Assembly (NCBI GenBank): GCA_025210375.1 | Contig: JAOASB010000013.1 | Location: 1 to 64,000, forward strand | Reading direction: 5' to 3' | From: Maledivibacter sp. | GTDB lineage: Bacteria > Bacillota > Clostridia > Peptostreptococcales > Caminicellaceae | Length of the DNA stretch: 64,000 bases | Shown here: piece after piece, positions 53,082-61,697 of the stretch | How positions within the stretch are numbered: the stretch's first letter is position 1 | Layout of the letters: each line of letters begins with the position of its first letter | Program-made: the position numbers and the translations under genes | Notes under the pieces: generated by a model | What the model saw: the letters and a program-made list of their open reading frames with translations, nothing else | The model's database searches: none | Told to the model about the DNA's origin: nothing

Positions 53082-54896
53082 TTAAACTTTGAAGTTTCCA
53101 ACTAAATCACGAAGCTTATTAACTTTCGACAAAGCAGTGGTACTAAGATTTAACTTTCCTAGATATTTGGCTATTGTATCATCGTCAGTAGCATGTATCA
53201 ATATATGCACATCCTCTTTAAGGTAAATTAGATTTTGATATTTATCTGTTCCACCTTGACTTTTAGGGGTTTTATGATGTACATGCATACTTCCTATTTC
53301 AAGTTTTTCATGTGTTATTGCACATTTCCCATTTTGCGCTACATAAAGTGATATTCTATTATCATTAAGCTCTATGCTCTCATGGGCTATAGGTGTTTCC
53401 ATTAAGTACTTTATAATTTTATGGTTAACATTATTTAATGTAGAATGTATTTTTATTCTACCTTCTATTGTAAAATTACATTTGTCTTGTGAAAACCCTT
53501 TTGGTATTTGAAATCTTATTAATGATATTGGGAATAGTGCTATGTTGTTTACATAATATACTTTTCCTTTGTAATCACCATAATATTTAATAAAAGTTCT
53601 ACTCTTATTACCTTTCTTTGTACTATTGTTTCTAAGCCTGTTATAAAGGTTCTTGCTTAAAGGAAAGGCTATTCTTCTAAAGTCAAGATATACTCTGGTA
53701 GCTACTTTATAATAATTATGTATTCCTAATATAGTAGCATTATACTTGTTTACTGTCTGTTTACCAGGGCTATGTTGTATATCCTTTATTCTTTCTTTCA
53801 GCGTCTTTGTAATCTTTTGCTTTGCTTTATCTGATATATGTGATTTAACAACCCATTTATGTGATTTTCTATATACTTTCATTTTTGTCCCCAAGAACTC
53901 TGAGTATGATTTCTTAAGGTTGACCACCTTTGATTTTTCCTTATTAACTTCTAGATTAAGGCGATATTTTAGCCAATCTTTTACTGCACACATCATAATC
54001 TCAGCATCTTTAATATTTGTGCAAAATATACGAGCATCATCCGCATATCTAACAATAAAGCATTCCTTTAGATTTGTGGTTTTTAATGCTCTATATTTAT
54101 GCCTACTTGCATATTGATATCTTGTTGGCATGTATTCCCACTGACTAGCAACCCACCAATCAAGTTCATTTAAAACTATATTTGATAATAAAGGACTAAG
54201 TATACCACCCTGTGGCACACCTTTTGACTGTACACCCATTCCTTTAATTTCTGCCTTAAGCATTTTAGAGATAATACATATTAAATTTTTATCTCTTATT
54301 CCCATGCTATATATTTGTTTTAATAACTTTGAGTGGTTTACATTATCGAAAAATCCTTTAATATCTACATCTACTACATAATAGAAACTACCATTGTTAC
54401 ATAGTGTTGATGCTCTTGCTAATGCATGATGTGTTCCTCTATTTGGTCTAAACCCATAACTATGTTTATAGAATTTAGCTTCACATATTGGCTCTAGTAC
54501 TTGTAGTATGCATTGTTGGATTAATCTATCTTCAATTGTGGGGATTCCTAGAGGTCTACTACCTCCATTAGGTTTTGGTATCTCAACTCTTTTTATTGCT
54601 TGTGGTTTATAGTTTCCTAATCTACTTTTTACATAATTAATCAGCTTTTGAGGATCATTTACTCCAATATCAATGATATTTGTTTTATTAGTCCCCCTTG
54701 TCATGCTCCCTTTGTTTTTCTTTATATTTCTAAAGGCTAGCATTATGTTCTCGTTGCTGGTTATTATTTGCAATAGATTTTTAAACTGTTTTCCATTTTT
54801 ACTTTGTTTATATAGGTTGTCAAATACATCTTGAATATTGTAATATTCATTATTCCTAAGTTTCTGATTCTTGAGAACTTCTCTTTTAATTGTCAT
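53082..54896 (-). CDS. ltrA: Group II intron-encoded protein 3 (RT, maturase, HNH)
   Basis: A 604-residue reverse transcriptase-maturase with HNH domain. The motifs are VDVDIKGFFDNVNH, KGVPQGGILSPLLSN, the catalytic YADDARIFC and, at the end, GKCAITHEKL, HHKTPKSQGGTDKYQNL and HILIHATDD. It is nearer to protein 1 than to protein 2 in length and sequence. The catalytic residues are present. It must support splicing at the shifted 3' site described for this intron. Confidence 0.95.
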   Translation of the reverse strand: MTIKREVLKNQKLRNNEYYNIQDVFDNLYKQSKNGKQFKNLLQIITSNENIMLAFRNIKKNKGSMTRGTNKTNIIDIGVNDPQKLINYVKSRLGNYKPQAIKRVEIPKPNGGSRPLGIPTIEDRLIQQCILQVLEPICEAKFYKHSYGFRPNRGTHHALARASTLCNNGSFYYVVDVDIKGFFDNVNHSKLLKQIYSMGIRDKNLICIISKMLKAEIKGMGVQSKGVPQGGILSPLLSNIVLNELDWWVASQWEYMPTRYQYASRHKYRALKTTNLKECFIVRYADDARIFCTNIKDAEIMMCAVKDWLKYRLNLEVNKEKSKVVNLKKSYSEFLGTKMKVYRKSHKWVVKSHISDKAKQKITKTLKERIKDIQHSPGKQTVNKYNATILGIHNYYKVATRVYLDFRRIAFPLSKNLYNRLRNNSTKKGNKSRTFIKYYGDYKGKVYYVNNIALFPISLIRFQIPKGFSQDKCNFTIEGRIKIHSTLNNVNHKIIKYLMETPIAHESIELNDNRISLYVAQNGKCAITHEKLEIGSMHVHHKTPKSQGGTDKYQNLIYLKEDVHILIHATDDDTIAKYLGKLNLSTTALSKVNKLRDLVGNFKV

Positions 54897-55632
54897 AGGT
54901 CGGCTTTTTCTCCTGTAGGATTATTTTGCCTCTCTTAATCTTACTCGAACCCTATTAGTTGTTGTTTTCAAAATTAATATTTTATTATAATAACTGACTA
55001 GTGGCTATCCCTCCACTACTTATTATCGTAGCTTCATTGGTACTGTGCCACCACTTTCACTATAGTTAAAGCAAGTTATACTATTGTTTTCATTGCTACC
55101 ACTTCATCAGAATTTAGTCCTCCATGTCCATAGCTTACCACGTTCCGATAATTATATCTTTGCATATACCCTTAGGTTTTCTCTTTGAGCCTGTTTGCTT
55201 GATATTGCCTGTAACAATATAAGGTTTTTCATATCAACCAGTCTTACTAAACCCCACAAACTACACACTTTGGTGTCATTAGCCTTTCGGCTAATCCGAA
55301 TTATAGACACGTACATTCAAGAATTCGTCATTCAAGCGTTTTGCACTTGAAATACTAACCATAGGTATTTTATAGACCCCCAGCCTATCATACACTCGAC
55401 CACCTCTGGTTCGCTATTCCTCAACTTTACTTGTTAGGGTGTACTCTCAGCTGACTTCACCGAGCTTATGACCCTTATATGCTAAATCATATAACGCCAT
55501 TCGGAGTATCAGGGATAGCGTTTCAGGACGTTACTCCTTCATTCCACTATATCTAACCATCAGTTCTACTAAATCAGAACTTTCACGTTCATTATTTAGT
55601 GCGTAACCTTTTCAGTTACGAACGTGTCGCAC

Positions 55633-56365
55633 AATTAAACTCACGAGTCCCATTTTCAATGGTGAAAAGCCTTTTATTATTGGGCAAAGTTGATAATACA
55701 TAACTCATTAAAGTTGTTTTACCGCTAGATGTTGCTCCTGTAAAACAGATACTCTCTCCATATCTATGTGCCAATGTCAAAAAATCTAACATCTCAGCAC
55801 TGGCTGTATCATTCCTAATAAAATCCTCTTTTGATAGCTTTCTTGGATTAATGATACGGATTGATACAGTTACCCCTACATCTTTATCTACAATGCCTTT
55901 AGCTATGGCTGTGATCCTTATTTTATCACTAAGATGACCAACGACAATGGGTTGTGAACTATCCAAAATCATACCACTTTGATGAAGTAATCTTCTAATG
56001 ACATCCATTGCATGGGTTGGCGAATTAAAATGCTCATCCGCAGGTTTTATCTCACCATTAGAATAGGTCACCTTGATGTCATCAAAGCTGTTTACATTGA
56101 TTTCTTCTATATCATCTCTTTCAAGGTATTGAGTTAGGAAGCTGAATTCAGCCATTTCCATATACAGACGTTCAATCAAGCTATAACTATTGTATCCATC
56201 TACCTTTAATTGATTTTCTTCTATATACTTCTTGATATAGGACTTCAACTTAATTTTGCTTTCAACCACACCATCATCTGTTATCAAAATGGCATAGCTC
56301 TTTGAAATATGTTCCTGCACACGCCTTAAAACTTCTGTAAAGTCCATATATTTACTCATAATCAT
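55633..56365 (-). CDS. cpaF: 5' exon of cpaF, Tad-type secretion ATPase
   Basis: The first 244 residues of a 442-residue CpaF/TadA ATPase. The N-terminal domain contains EINVNSFDDIKVTYSNGEI and the P-loop FTGATSSGKTTLMSYVL. It stops at TIENGTREFN, directly after the conserved TRE arginine, where the intron interrupts. Without splicing the protein lacks its Walker B and C-terminal domains and cannot work. CpaF hexamers drive pilus assembly together with TadB and TadC. It follows the P-loop ATPase gene with a 14-base overlap. Confidence 0.9.
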
Positions 56366-57239
56366 CTTGCTCCTTTTCTTTTTTTCTTCTTAGCTTTGAC
56401 AAGAATTCTCGGATTTTAATGTACAATTGCTTTGGGGCAATTCTTTTCTTTTTTGATCCTTCTTTACGCTTCTTAACCGTTTTATTAGTCTGCTCTATTT
56501 CTATTTCCTCATCTGAAATTACTGACAGCAATTTTTCTAAATTTACATTATAACTTTCGCTTTTTTTATCCTTTAAAGCATTTAACAAAAGTCCCTCCCT
56601 GTACTGACCCACAATTTCATCTAAATACGTCAACTCATAATCAATGTCCCCATAATGATTCAATATCATGGCTCTTGGTTCGATTTCTTCTAACTTACTC
56701 AACACTTTTATGTGATTATTTAAGTTATAAGATTTATCCAATAGCAATGGTAAAGTTGATTTAAAATAGCTGACTGCTTTTAAATCACTGCCACATAATC
56801 GGATAACTTGATCTGCTAATTTTAGAGATGCTTTTGAAAGATGATTTAAGTGAAGGATTGAAGATACATCAATAATTAAATAATCTACCACATGGGATAA
56901 ATTAACGATTAATTCATTGGCACGATATTCTGTATAATCGGCATAACTCGCTATGTTTTCACCTTGTCTATATCCTAGAAAGACAATATTCTTATTATCT
57001 TTTAGGGTCAATAGGTTCTTTAAAATATCCTCTTGGGTTAATGTCACCATTTCTAGTAGCTTCCCTAAAGATTTATCCTCTTCCTTCACAAAGGGTAATA
57101 TCACGCCCATCGGTGGAGCAATAATATCTGTACACAGCACCATTACATTATTATTCTTTGAGAGCATCTTTGCTAGTTTCATTGATAGAGTTGTTTTACC
57201 ACTATTAGGACTGCCCCATATTGCAATTATCTTACTCAA
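56352..57239 (-). CDS. MinD/ParA-like P-loop ATPase of the Tad-type operon
   Basis: A 295-residue ATPase with a regular P-loop (IAIWGSPNSGKTTLSMKLAK) and MinD-like segments (VMVLCTDIIAPPMGVILPF, VDYLIIDVSSILHLNHL). The C-terminus is strongly basic (KKRKEGSKKKRIAPKQ). It lacks a receiver domain. It lies between CpaB-like and cpaF, where Tad loci carry CpaE/TadZ, which locates the secretion site. A TTG start overlaps the CpaB-like stop. Confidence 0.75.
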   Translation of the reverse strand: MSKIIAIWGSPNSGKTTLSMKLAKMLSKNNNVMVLCTDIIAPPMGVILPFVKEEDKSLGKLLEMVTLTQEDILKNLLTLKDNKNIVFLGYRQGENIASYADYTEYRANELIVNLSHVVDYLIIDVSSILHLNHLSKASLKLADQVIRLCGSDLKAVSYFKSTLPLLLDKSYNLNNHIKVLSKLEEIEPRAMILNHYGDIDYELTYLDEIVGQYREGLLLNALKDKKSESYNVNLEKLLSVISDEEIEIEQTNKTVKKRKEGSKKKRIAPKQLYIKIREFLSKLRRKKEKEQDDYE

Positions 57240-58026
57240 TGATTTCTACCTCCCCCTGGTCAAATTCATCCTTTATACTCGGTTCGTCTGTGGATTCTTC
57301 AAGAACTAAACGTTTTAATACTTCATCTTGTTTCATTAAAAAAGCCTTTGTATTATCGTCATTCCCACGATATACAAAGGCTAGATGTATCTTTCCGTTA
57401 GTTTCTAGGTCTGCAAGCATAAGGGCTTGTCTTTCAGATACGCATAATGTAATTGTTGTCGGTAATTCTTTTTCCTCTCCTTCTTCTGTTTCATTTTGAT
57501 TGGTATCATATCCAGTACCTAATGTAACAGCAAGCACCTTAATATATTTGAGTTCTATTGGTGAGAGTGTTTCTTTCTTATCACCATAATCTGCCACATA
57601 GACCGAAACAATATCTCCCATTTGTAGCTTCCCTGATAGTCCACTGGCAAAGGTTCTTAGTGTTACGGATATGGCTCGTTTATCTCCTTTAAAATCTTCA
57701 AGGTATCCATATTCAGCTATTGGTACATCTGATAATTTTGATGGCAAGATATAATCTGATTTTTTCATATCGACAGTTACATACTTGCCTATGATATTCT
57801 CCTTTTTTTTAATAACCTCATTAGATAAATTGTATCCACCTACTTCAACGGTTTCGACCATATTAGATGTAATTTCATCACCTATGGCTACGTCCTTTGT
57901 TAACCTAACGATACTTACTTTGCTTGATACTGCTTCATTAAACATTGGTGTTAAACCAAAGCAAATAAAAAGAGATAGCACAATACAGGCTATCCCTAAA
58001 ATGGTTCTATTTTTTAGTAACTTCAA
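57232..58026 (-). CDS. cpaB: CpaB/RcpC-like pilus assembly protein with SAF domain
   Basis: A 264-residue protein. A single N-terminal membrane helix (RTILGIACIVLSLFICFGL) precedes a SAF domain (VRLTKDVAIGDEITSNMVET and later KYVTVDMKKSDYILPSKL) and a second domain (SGKLQMGDIVSVYVADYG), the order in CpaB/RcpC. In Gram-positive bacteria such proteins may hold the pilus in the wall. The acidic C-terminus (EESTDEPSIKDEFDQGEVE) is variable. It overlaps the ATPase gene downstream by eight bases. Confidence 0.85.
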   Translation of the reverse strand: MKLLKNRTILGIACIVLSLFICFGLTPMFNEAVSSKVSIVRLTKDVAIGDEITSNMVETVEVGGYNLSNEVIKKKENIIGKYVTVDMKKSDYILPSKLSDVPIAEYGYLEDFKGDKRAISVTLRTFASGLSGKLQMGDIVSVYVADYGDKKETLSPIELKYIKVLAVTLGTGYDTNQNETEEGEEKELPTTITLCVSERQALMLADLETNGKIHLAFVYRGNDDNTKAFLMKQDEVLKRLVLEESTDEPSIKDEFDQGEVEIIE

Positions 58027-58059
58027 TCTATTTCCTCCCTATTTAATTCAATTTAATAA

Positions 58060-58593
58060 TTAACCTTTCTTTTCAGTTTCAATATTGGCACTGCTTAGTA
58101 GAGTATAAAAATAATCATATATACACCATTCTTTGCTGAAGTTAATTTCCAAATACTCTTTTGCAGTCTTAAATTCATTTTGTGATACAATATTATTATC
58201 TAACATAACAGCTAAGCAAAATTTATTTAATTTGGCTTCTTGCAATAAACGGTCTCCATATTCTTTGGCATCAAAATAATCTTTAAAGTCCTCTTCAAAA
58301 AACTCAGGGAATTGACTTATCATATACCCACAGAAAAACTTGTATTCATCGTCATAATAATAATTTTCTCTTGCGATCTTAAATGCAACTCTTAATAAAC
58401 TATTAACCTTACCTATTAATGATTCTAAACTCGGTGCAAATCTCCCCCATTCATCTTGCGTATACCACATACAATACATAAAATTATATAATTCTTCCTT
58501 TTTAAACCTAGAGATATTATATTTATTCATTTTTTTTATTTCGCAAGAATAGTGATCCCATTTCTCTTCATTCAATAGTTCATTTATAATCAT
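58060..58593 (-). CDS. Hypothetical soluble protein, 177 residues
   Basis: I do not recognise it. It is rich in Glu, Lys, Tyr and Phe and all helical by appearance (FARENYYYDDEYKFFCGYMI, EYGDRLLQEAKLNKFCLAVM), with no signal or membrane helix. It lies between the secreted 221-residue gene, after a terminator, and CpaB-like, 33 bases further. It may start the pilus gene set. An immunity or accessory role is possible but unsupported. Confidence 0.6.
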   Translation of the reverse strand: MIINELLNEEKWDHYSCEIKKMNKYNISRFKKEELYNFMYCMWYTQDEWGRFAPSLESLIGKVNSLLRVAFKIARENYYYDDEYKFFCGYMISQFPEFFEEDFKDYFDAKEYGDRLLQEAKLNKFCLAVMLDNNIVSQNEFKTAKEYLEINFSKEWCIYDYFYTLLSSANIETEKKG

Positions 58594-58654
58594 TATATCA
58601 ACTCCTAACTAAAACATTATATCATGAATAATGATGTTTGTTATGTATAAGACT

Positions 58655-58690
58655 AAAAAGCTAAAGGCCTATTAATAGGCCTTTTCAGCT
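58655..58690 (-). terminator. Rho-independent terminator after the secreted 221-residue gene
   Basis: A perfect 22-base palindrome (AAAGGCCTATTAATAGGCCTTT, cited as its two 11-base halves meeting at 58673) is flanked by AGCT on both sides and runs into five T on the minus strand. It overlaps the stop codon region of the gene. Confidence 0.85.
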
Positions 58691-59354
58691 ATTTATTTAC
58701 CCAAGCATCGCTTATTCTCCAAAGTGTTTCACTTACTTTTTTAAATGTAACTGTCACTGTTTCACCTGCTATATTGAGAACTCTTTTTGTTGCAGAGCCA
58801 TAACTGCTTTCAGAGCCTTCCTCCATAACTTTTTGAACTACTTGCCTAATTTTTTCCCAAGTTACTGATCCTGCAATAATTTTATCCCAATCATGTTTTG
58901 GTTTCTTGATATGATTTTGCTTATTAGTATCATTATCCAGCGCATCCATAGCATCATCAATTAGTTCTTGCTCTGACATAACAATCGTTCCTGATTGAGA
59001 ATTGCTATTAATCCAGTCCATTATCTTATTATATAACCATCCACCAGCAAGTGTAATTCCCCCTATAACAATTACGCCTGCTGTAACAGCTAATGCTACT
59101 TCCCCTATACCTGGAATTGCATAAATAACAACTGCTCCTGCAGCTGCTGACCTAGTAGGTGATGAATTCTTCGATAATAACTCTTCATCAAATTCATTAT
59201 TTTGAATAGTGCGCATTTCAATTTCCCAAGCAAGCTTTATATCATCATTTAGGGTAGTTTTAACTTGTGCATTAGATGTATTTACAAAAACTCCAGTTAA
59301 TATACAAATAGTCAAGACATAAGATATTGTTCTAATAAATAAATTTTTCCTCAT
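58689..59354 (-). CDS. Secreted or membrane protein with glycine-rich helix
   Basis: A 221-residue protein with a signal peptide (LFIRTISYVLTICILTGVFV, then NTSNAQ). A second hydrophobic, Ala/Gly-rich stretch (AAAGAVVIYAIPGIGEVALA) follows, reminiscent of small membrane-active or toxin-like helices. The C-terminal 100 residues are polar (KHDWDKIIAGSVTWEKIRQV and VTVTFKKVSETLWRI), the last part resembling polymorphic toxin tails in style only. No family is recognised. It has its own terminator and 240 AT-rich bases upstream. Confidence 0.65.
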   Translation of the reverse strand: MRKNLFIRTISYVLTICILTGVFVNTSNAQVKTTLNDDIKLAWEIEMRTIQNNEFDEELLSKNSSPTRSAAAGAVVIYAIPGIGEVALAVTAGVIVIGGITLAGGWLYNKIMDWINSNSQSGTIVMSEQELIDDAMDALDNDTNKQNHIKKPKHDWDKIIAGSVTWEKIRQVVQKVMEEGSESSYGSATKRVLNIAGETVTVTFKKVSETLWRISDAWVNK

Positions 59355-59385
59355 AAATATTAATTCCTTTCTTCTTTAATAGTTT

Positions 59386-59472
59386 TTATTGCTTGTCCAA
59401 AATTACTAATGGGCAGATTTTTTTCTTATGCTGTGACTCTAGTCGTTCGATATTTTGTAATAATCTGGTCAA
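59386..59472 (-). CDS. Possible 28-residue peptide
   Basis: A TTG-started frame after a run of seven G (a strong ribosome-like site) encodes about 28 residues (LLQNIERLESQHKKKICPL). It may be a leader peptide or chance. The surrounding gap (59355-59597) shows nothing else. Confidence 0.2.
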   Translation of the reverse strand: MTRLLQNIERLESQHKKKICPLVILDKQ

Positions 59473-59597
59473 TAAAAATATATCCCCCCCTTTCTTCTTG
59501 ATACAATTATAAATTATATTACTTGAAAAATTTGTAACTATATAGAATGAATTCGTAATTTTTTATCTTGATAATTTTTTATTTTTTGCTATAATAT

Positions 59598-60005
59598 TCA
59601 AAATAATATAACAAAAGCATATCCAATTCCAAAATAAGACACTAACGCAATTTTTCTAGTATAATTCAATCTCATATACCAAATGTATATTATGTTTACT
59701 AAAATTCCGAAAGCTAGTCCCACGCTACTTCCAACCAGCCCATTAGAAAATCCAAAAAAAAACGAACAAGCTCCAACTAGCTTAATATCGCCACCACCCA
59801 TTGACCCTTCTTTTAGCAGTGCCACTACCAAAAATGGCAGTGGCACAAGAAGCAACCCTAGAATAGAGTCAAACCAATTCACCCGAATCAATCCAAGCAA
59901 TATAATCATCACATGAACCTTATCAGGAATAATTCGTGTTTTTATATCGCAATAACTGGCGTAAATCAATACCACTACAAATAATACATTTTTTATCATT
60001 AACAT
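59598..60005 (-). CDS. Type IV prepilin peptidase (CpaA/TadV-like)
   Basis: About 135 residues, almost all membrane helices, the short form of family A24. The first catalytic Asp is in SYCDIKTRIIPD and the second in MGGGDIKLVGACSFFFG, the GxGD signature. It cleaves the positive leader of pilin-like proteins; the likely clients are the DUF4320-like and TadE-like proteins at 46434-47338. ATG at 60005 follows GAGGTGA; nine more bases are open. It begins six bases after the winged-helix gene. Confidence 0.9.
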   Translation of the reverse strand: MLMIKNVLFVVVLIYASYCDIKTRIIPDKVHVMIILLGLIRVNWFDSILGLLLVPLPFLVVALLKEGSMGGGDIKLVGACSFFFGFSNGLVGSSVGLAFGILVNIIYIWYMRLNYTRKIALVSYFGIGYAFVILF

Positions 60006-60010
60006 AGTTG

Positions 60011-60277
60011 TCACCTCACAATATACTCATTTGCCAGTCTTCCACCATCCTCTGTATATTTGCTACGAATATAGATACAACCACTTTTTTCTAATCGCCA
60101 AAGATTCTTACGTACAGTTGTTTTATGTATCCCAAGAATCTTACTTAGCCTTTTCTGTGATATCTGAACACCACCTTCTCTATCTGCTAACTTGCTCAGG
60201 AGCATATAAATCATTTTCGCAGATACTGTAGTCTTTATTTCTCCCACTACTTTAAATTCATTAATCCTATCCACCAT
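60011..60277 (-). CDS. Winged-helix DNA-binding protein
   Basis: About 88 residues. The sequence QKRLSKILGIHKTTVRKNLW, followed by LEKSGCIYIRSKYTEDGG, forms a winged helix of the replication-initiator or GntR type. The ATG at 60277 follows GGAGAGGAG and overlaps the PrgI-like gene by 11 bases; the open frame extends to 60325. It may regulate the operon in which it is embedded. No ligand domain is present. Confidence 0.7.
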   Translation of the reverse strand: MVDRINEFKVVGEIKTTVSAKMIYMLLSKLADREGGVQISQKRLSKILGIHKTTVRKNLWRLEKSGCIYIRSKYTEDGGRLANEYIVR

Positions 60278-60596
60278 GTCTTCTCCTCTCCATCCTATAG
60301 ACATATTTGTATTTCTTTTGTCCAAATTGATATCTAATAATAAAGCCCATTTGATCGACTACTGATATATTGGAGTTGTCCTTAGTTAACATAAGAACTG
60401 CTCCTGATACAGCAACCAACATAAATACAATGGTGACCACCGTATTTCTTGTTACAAAGAATTGCAAAGTATCTATTGCTCCTGCCACTAAAGTAACTAG
60501 AATGGTTTTCATCAATTCTTCCTTACCATATCCATTGAATATTTCTTTTCTTAGTTTTAATCCCTGTGGGATATATAATGGTTTTTCTCTTGCCAT
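60267..60596 (-). CDS. PrgI/VirB3-like small membrane protein
   Basis: A 109-residue protein with two close membrane helices (TILVTLVAGAIDTLQFFV and TVVTIVFMLVAVSGAVLML) and basic ends (KLRKEIFNGYGKEEL and QFGQKKYKYVYRMERRRHGG). Size, topology and a start with a YIPQG motif match PrgI-type proteins, which act as VirB3 next to VirB4 in Gram-positive transfer systems. Here it is far upstream of virB4 but next to the TrbL-like gene. Confidence 0.65.
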   Translation of the reverse strand: MAREKPLYIPQGLKLRKEIFNGYGKEELMKTILVTLVAGAIDTLQFFVTRNTVVTIVFMLVAVSGAVLMLTKDNSNISVVDQMGFIIRYQFGQKKYKYVYRMERRRHGG

Positions 60597-60606
60597 CTCA
60601 TCACTC

Positions 60607-60816
60607 CTATGTGTAATAGCTGGTTATCACGTCTTTTATCACATAACAACTTTCTGCTAGGATATAAAAGACAATCACGTTCCTAATCTTCTTTTTATAA
60701 GCCTTCTCTAACTCTTCATCTGTTCCCATCATCACAAAGCAATAAACTACTCGAAGGACTGTGCCACTACGAATGAGGATTAGGAAGACATTAGATAGTT
60801 CTTTTAATATATCCAT
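60607..60816 (-). CDS. Small two-helix membrane protein, possibly VirB2-like
   Basis: A 69-residue protein with two hydrophobic segments (VFLILIRSGTVLRVVYCFVM and VIVFYILAESCYVIKDVI) and a charged loop (EELEKAYKKKIR). Size and position between TrbL-like and PrgI-like suggest a VirB2- or Maff2-like subunit. The sequence alone does not prove it. It starts after GGAGGTGGGAGG. Confidence 0.55.
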   Translation of the reverse strand: MDILKELSNVFLILIRSGTVLRVVYCFVMMGTDEELEKAYKKKIRNVIVFYILAESCYVIKDVITSYYT

Positions 60817-60827
60817 CCTCCCACCTC

Positions 60828-61667
60828 CTACTTCTTAAATAGTGCCTTACCCATTTGATAAATTCTTGCTGTAGAATAAATCTTATTACTAAGTCCTCCA
60901 CCTTGACCACCTGATATGATTAAGAATTCTTGCAAAAACTTCGGTGTTCTAATGGCTAGTACCATACTAGCAACGCCCCAAAAAACATGGGCGTTGAGCA
61001 TAAGCCCAACGCCGAGTTTTGCTAGTACAATCTGTACAAGGACTGCCAGTGTACTTTGAAAGAATTTCTGTATGTAGCTTTTAAATAGATTGCTATCAGC
61101 TCTATCCATTAAACCTACACAGGCAAGGGGCAACCCTATCCTTAGAATCATAATCTCTAATCCTCTTGTTAGAAATTGAATATATAAAACAAAGAAGCAA
61201 ATGAAGAATATCAGCGATACAATACCAGTAAACAATCCTGCTGTGGCTATACCTGCAATGACGGTTTCAAAGGATATGGGCATTCCTCCTGATATAAGTA
61301 AGATTAACTCATTAGACATATCTTCTATGATGGTTGCAAGCCAACCATACATGGTTGGAAAGCATATACTGGTGGCAAGTGCCTTTAGAAAACCTATAAA
61401 TAACGTTGAAGGTTCATCTCCTGCATCACCATCATGCCATAGGATGTATTTGTTGAATCCATTCTTTAGGAATTTGAGAATAATGAGAGATATACCAAAG
61501 GCAAAGAAGATATCAAAGATCGGCTCTATGGCATTAATACCAAGTAGGGTGTCCATATACCTTTCAGCATAAAGCACCATTGGTACAAGCCCTTCTAAAA
61601 GGGTGTCTACATAAATGAGACACCCTGATAAAATAGCACTTATAAGGAGCATAATTACAACTTCCAA
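60828..61667 (-). CDS. TrbL/VirB6-like conjugal transfer channel protein
   Basis: A 279-residue polytopic membrane protein with about six helices (IMLLISAILSGCLIYVDTLL, FAFGISLIILKFLKNGFN, FFICFFVLYIQFLTRGLEIM). The part LRIGLPLACVGLMDRADSNL and the following FFQSTLAVLVQIVLAKLGVG are typical of TrbL in Firmicute elements, where it builds the membrane pore for DNA. A TTG start at 61667 with GGAGG seven bases before it is chosen. It is 30 bases after the Ig-repeat protein gene. Confidence 0.8.
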   Translation of the reverse strand: MEVVIMLLISAILSGCLIYVDTLLEGLVPMVLYAERYMDTLLGINAIEPIFDIFFAFGISLIILKFLKNGFNKYILWHDGDAGDEPSTLFIGFLKALATSICFPTMYGWLATIIEDMSNELILLISGGMPISFETVIAGIATAGLFTGIVSLIFFICFFVLYIQFLTRGLEIMILRIGLPLACVGLMDRADSNLFKSYIQKFFQSTLAVLVQIVLAKLGVGLMLNAHVFWGVASMVLAIRTPKFLQEFLIISGGQGGGLSNKIYSTARIYQMGKALFKK

Positions 61668-61697
61668 ATGTCCGCCTCCTTACATTTTTTCTCTAGC

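Larger units (their letters stand above)
52918..55632 (-). mobile_element. Group II intron 3, in cpaF, with 3' extension
   Basis: A 2715-base intron. It starts GTGCGACACG (55632 downward) and holds a domain V like introns 1 and 2. Their alignment puts the normal end at 52957 (CCTATCGTTAA), but joining there gives a stop in cpaF. Joining at 52918 (TATACAT|TGATA) gives a perfect cpaF frame. So 39 extra bases follow domain VI, with a hairpin of arms ATACC/GGTAT and CCCTA/TAGGG. This resembles the 3'-extended B.c.I4 intron of Bacillus cereus, known to me from the literature. Confidence 0.85.
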
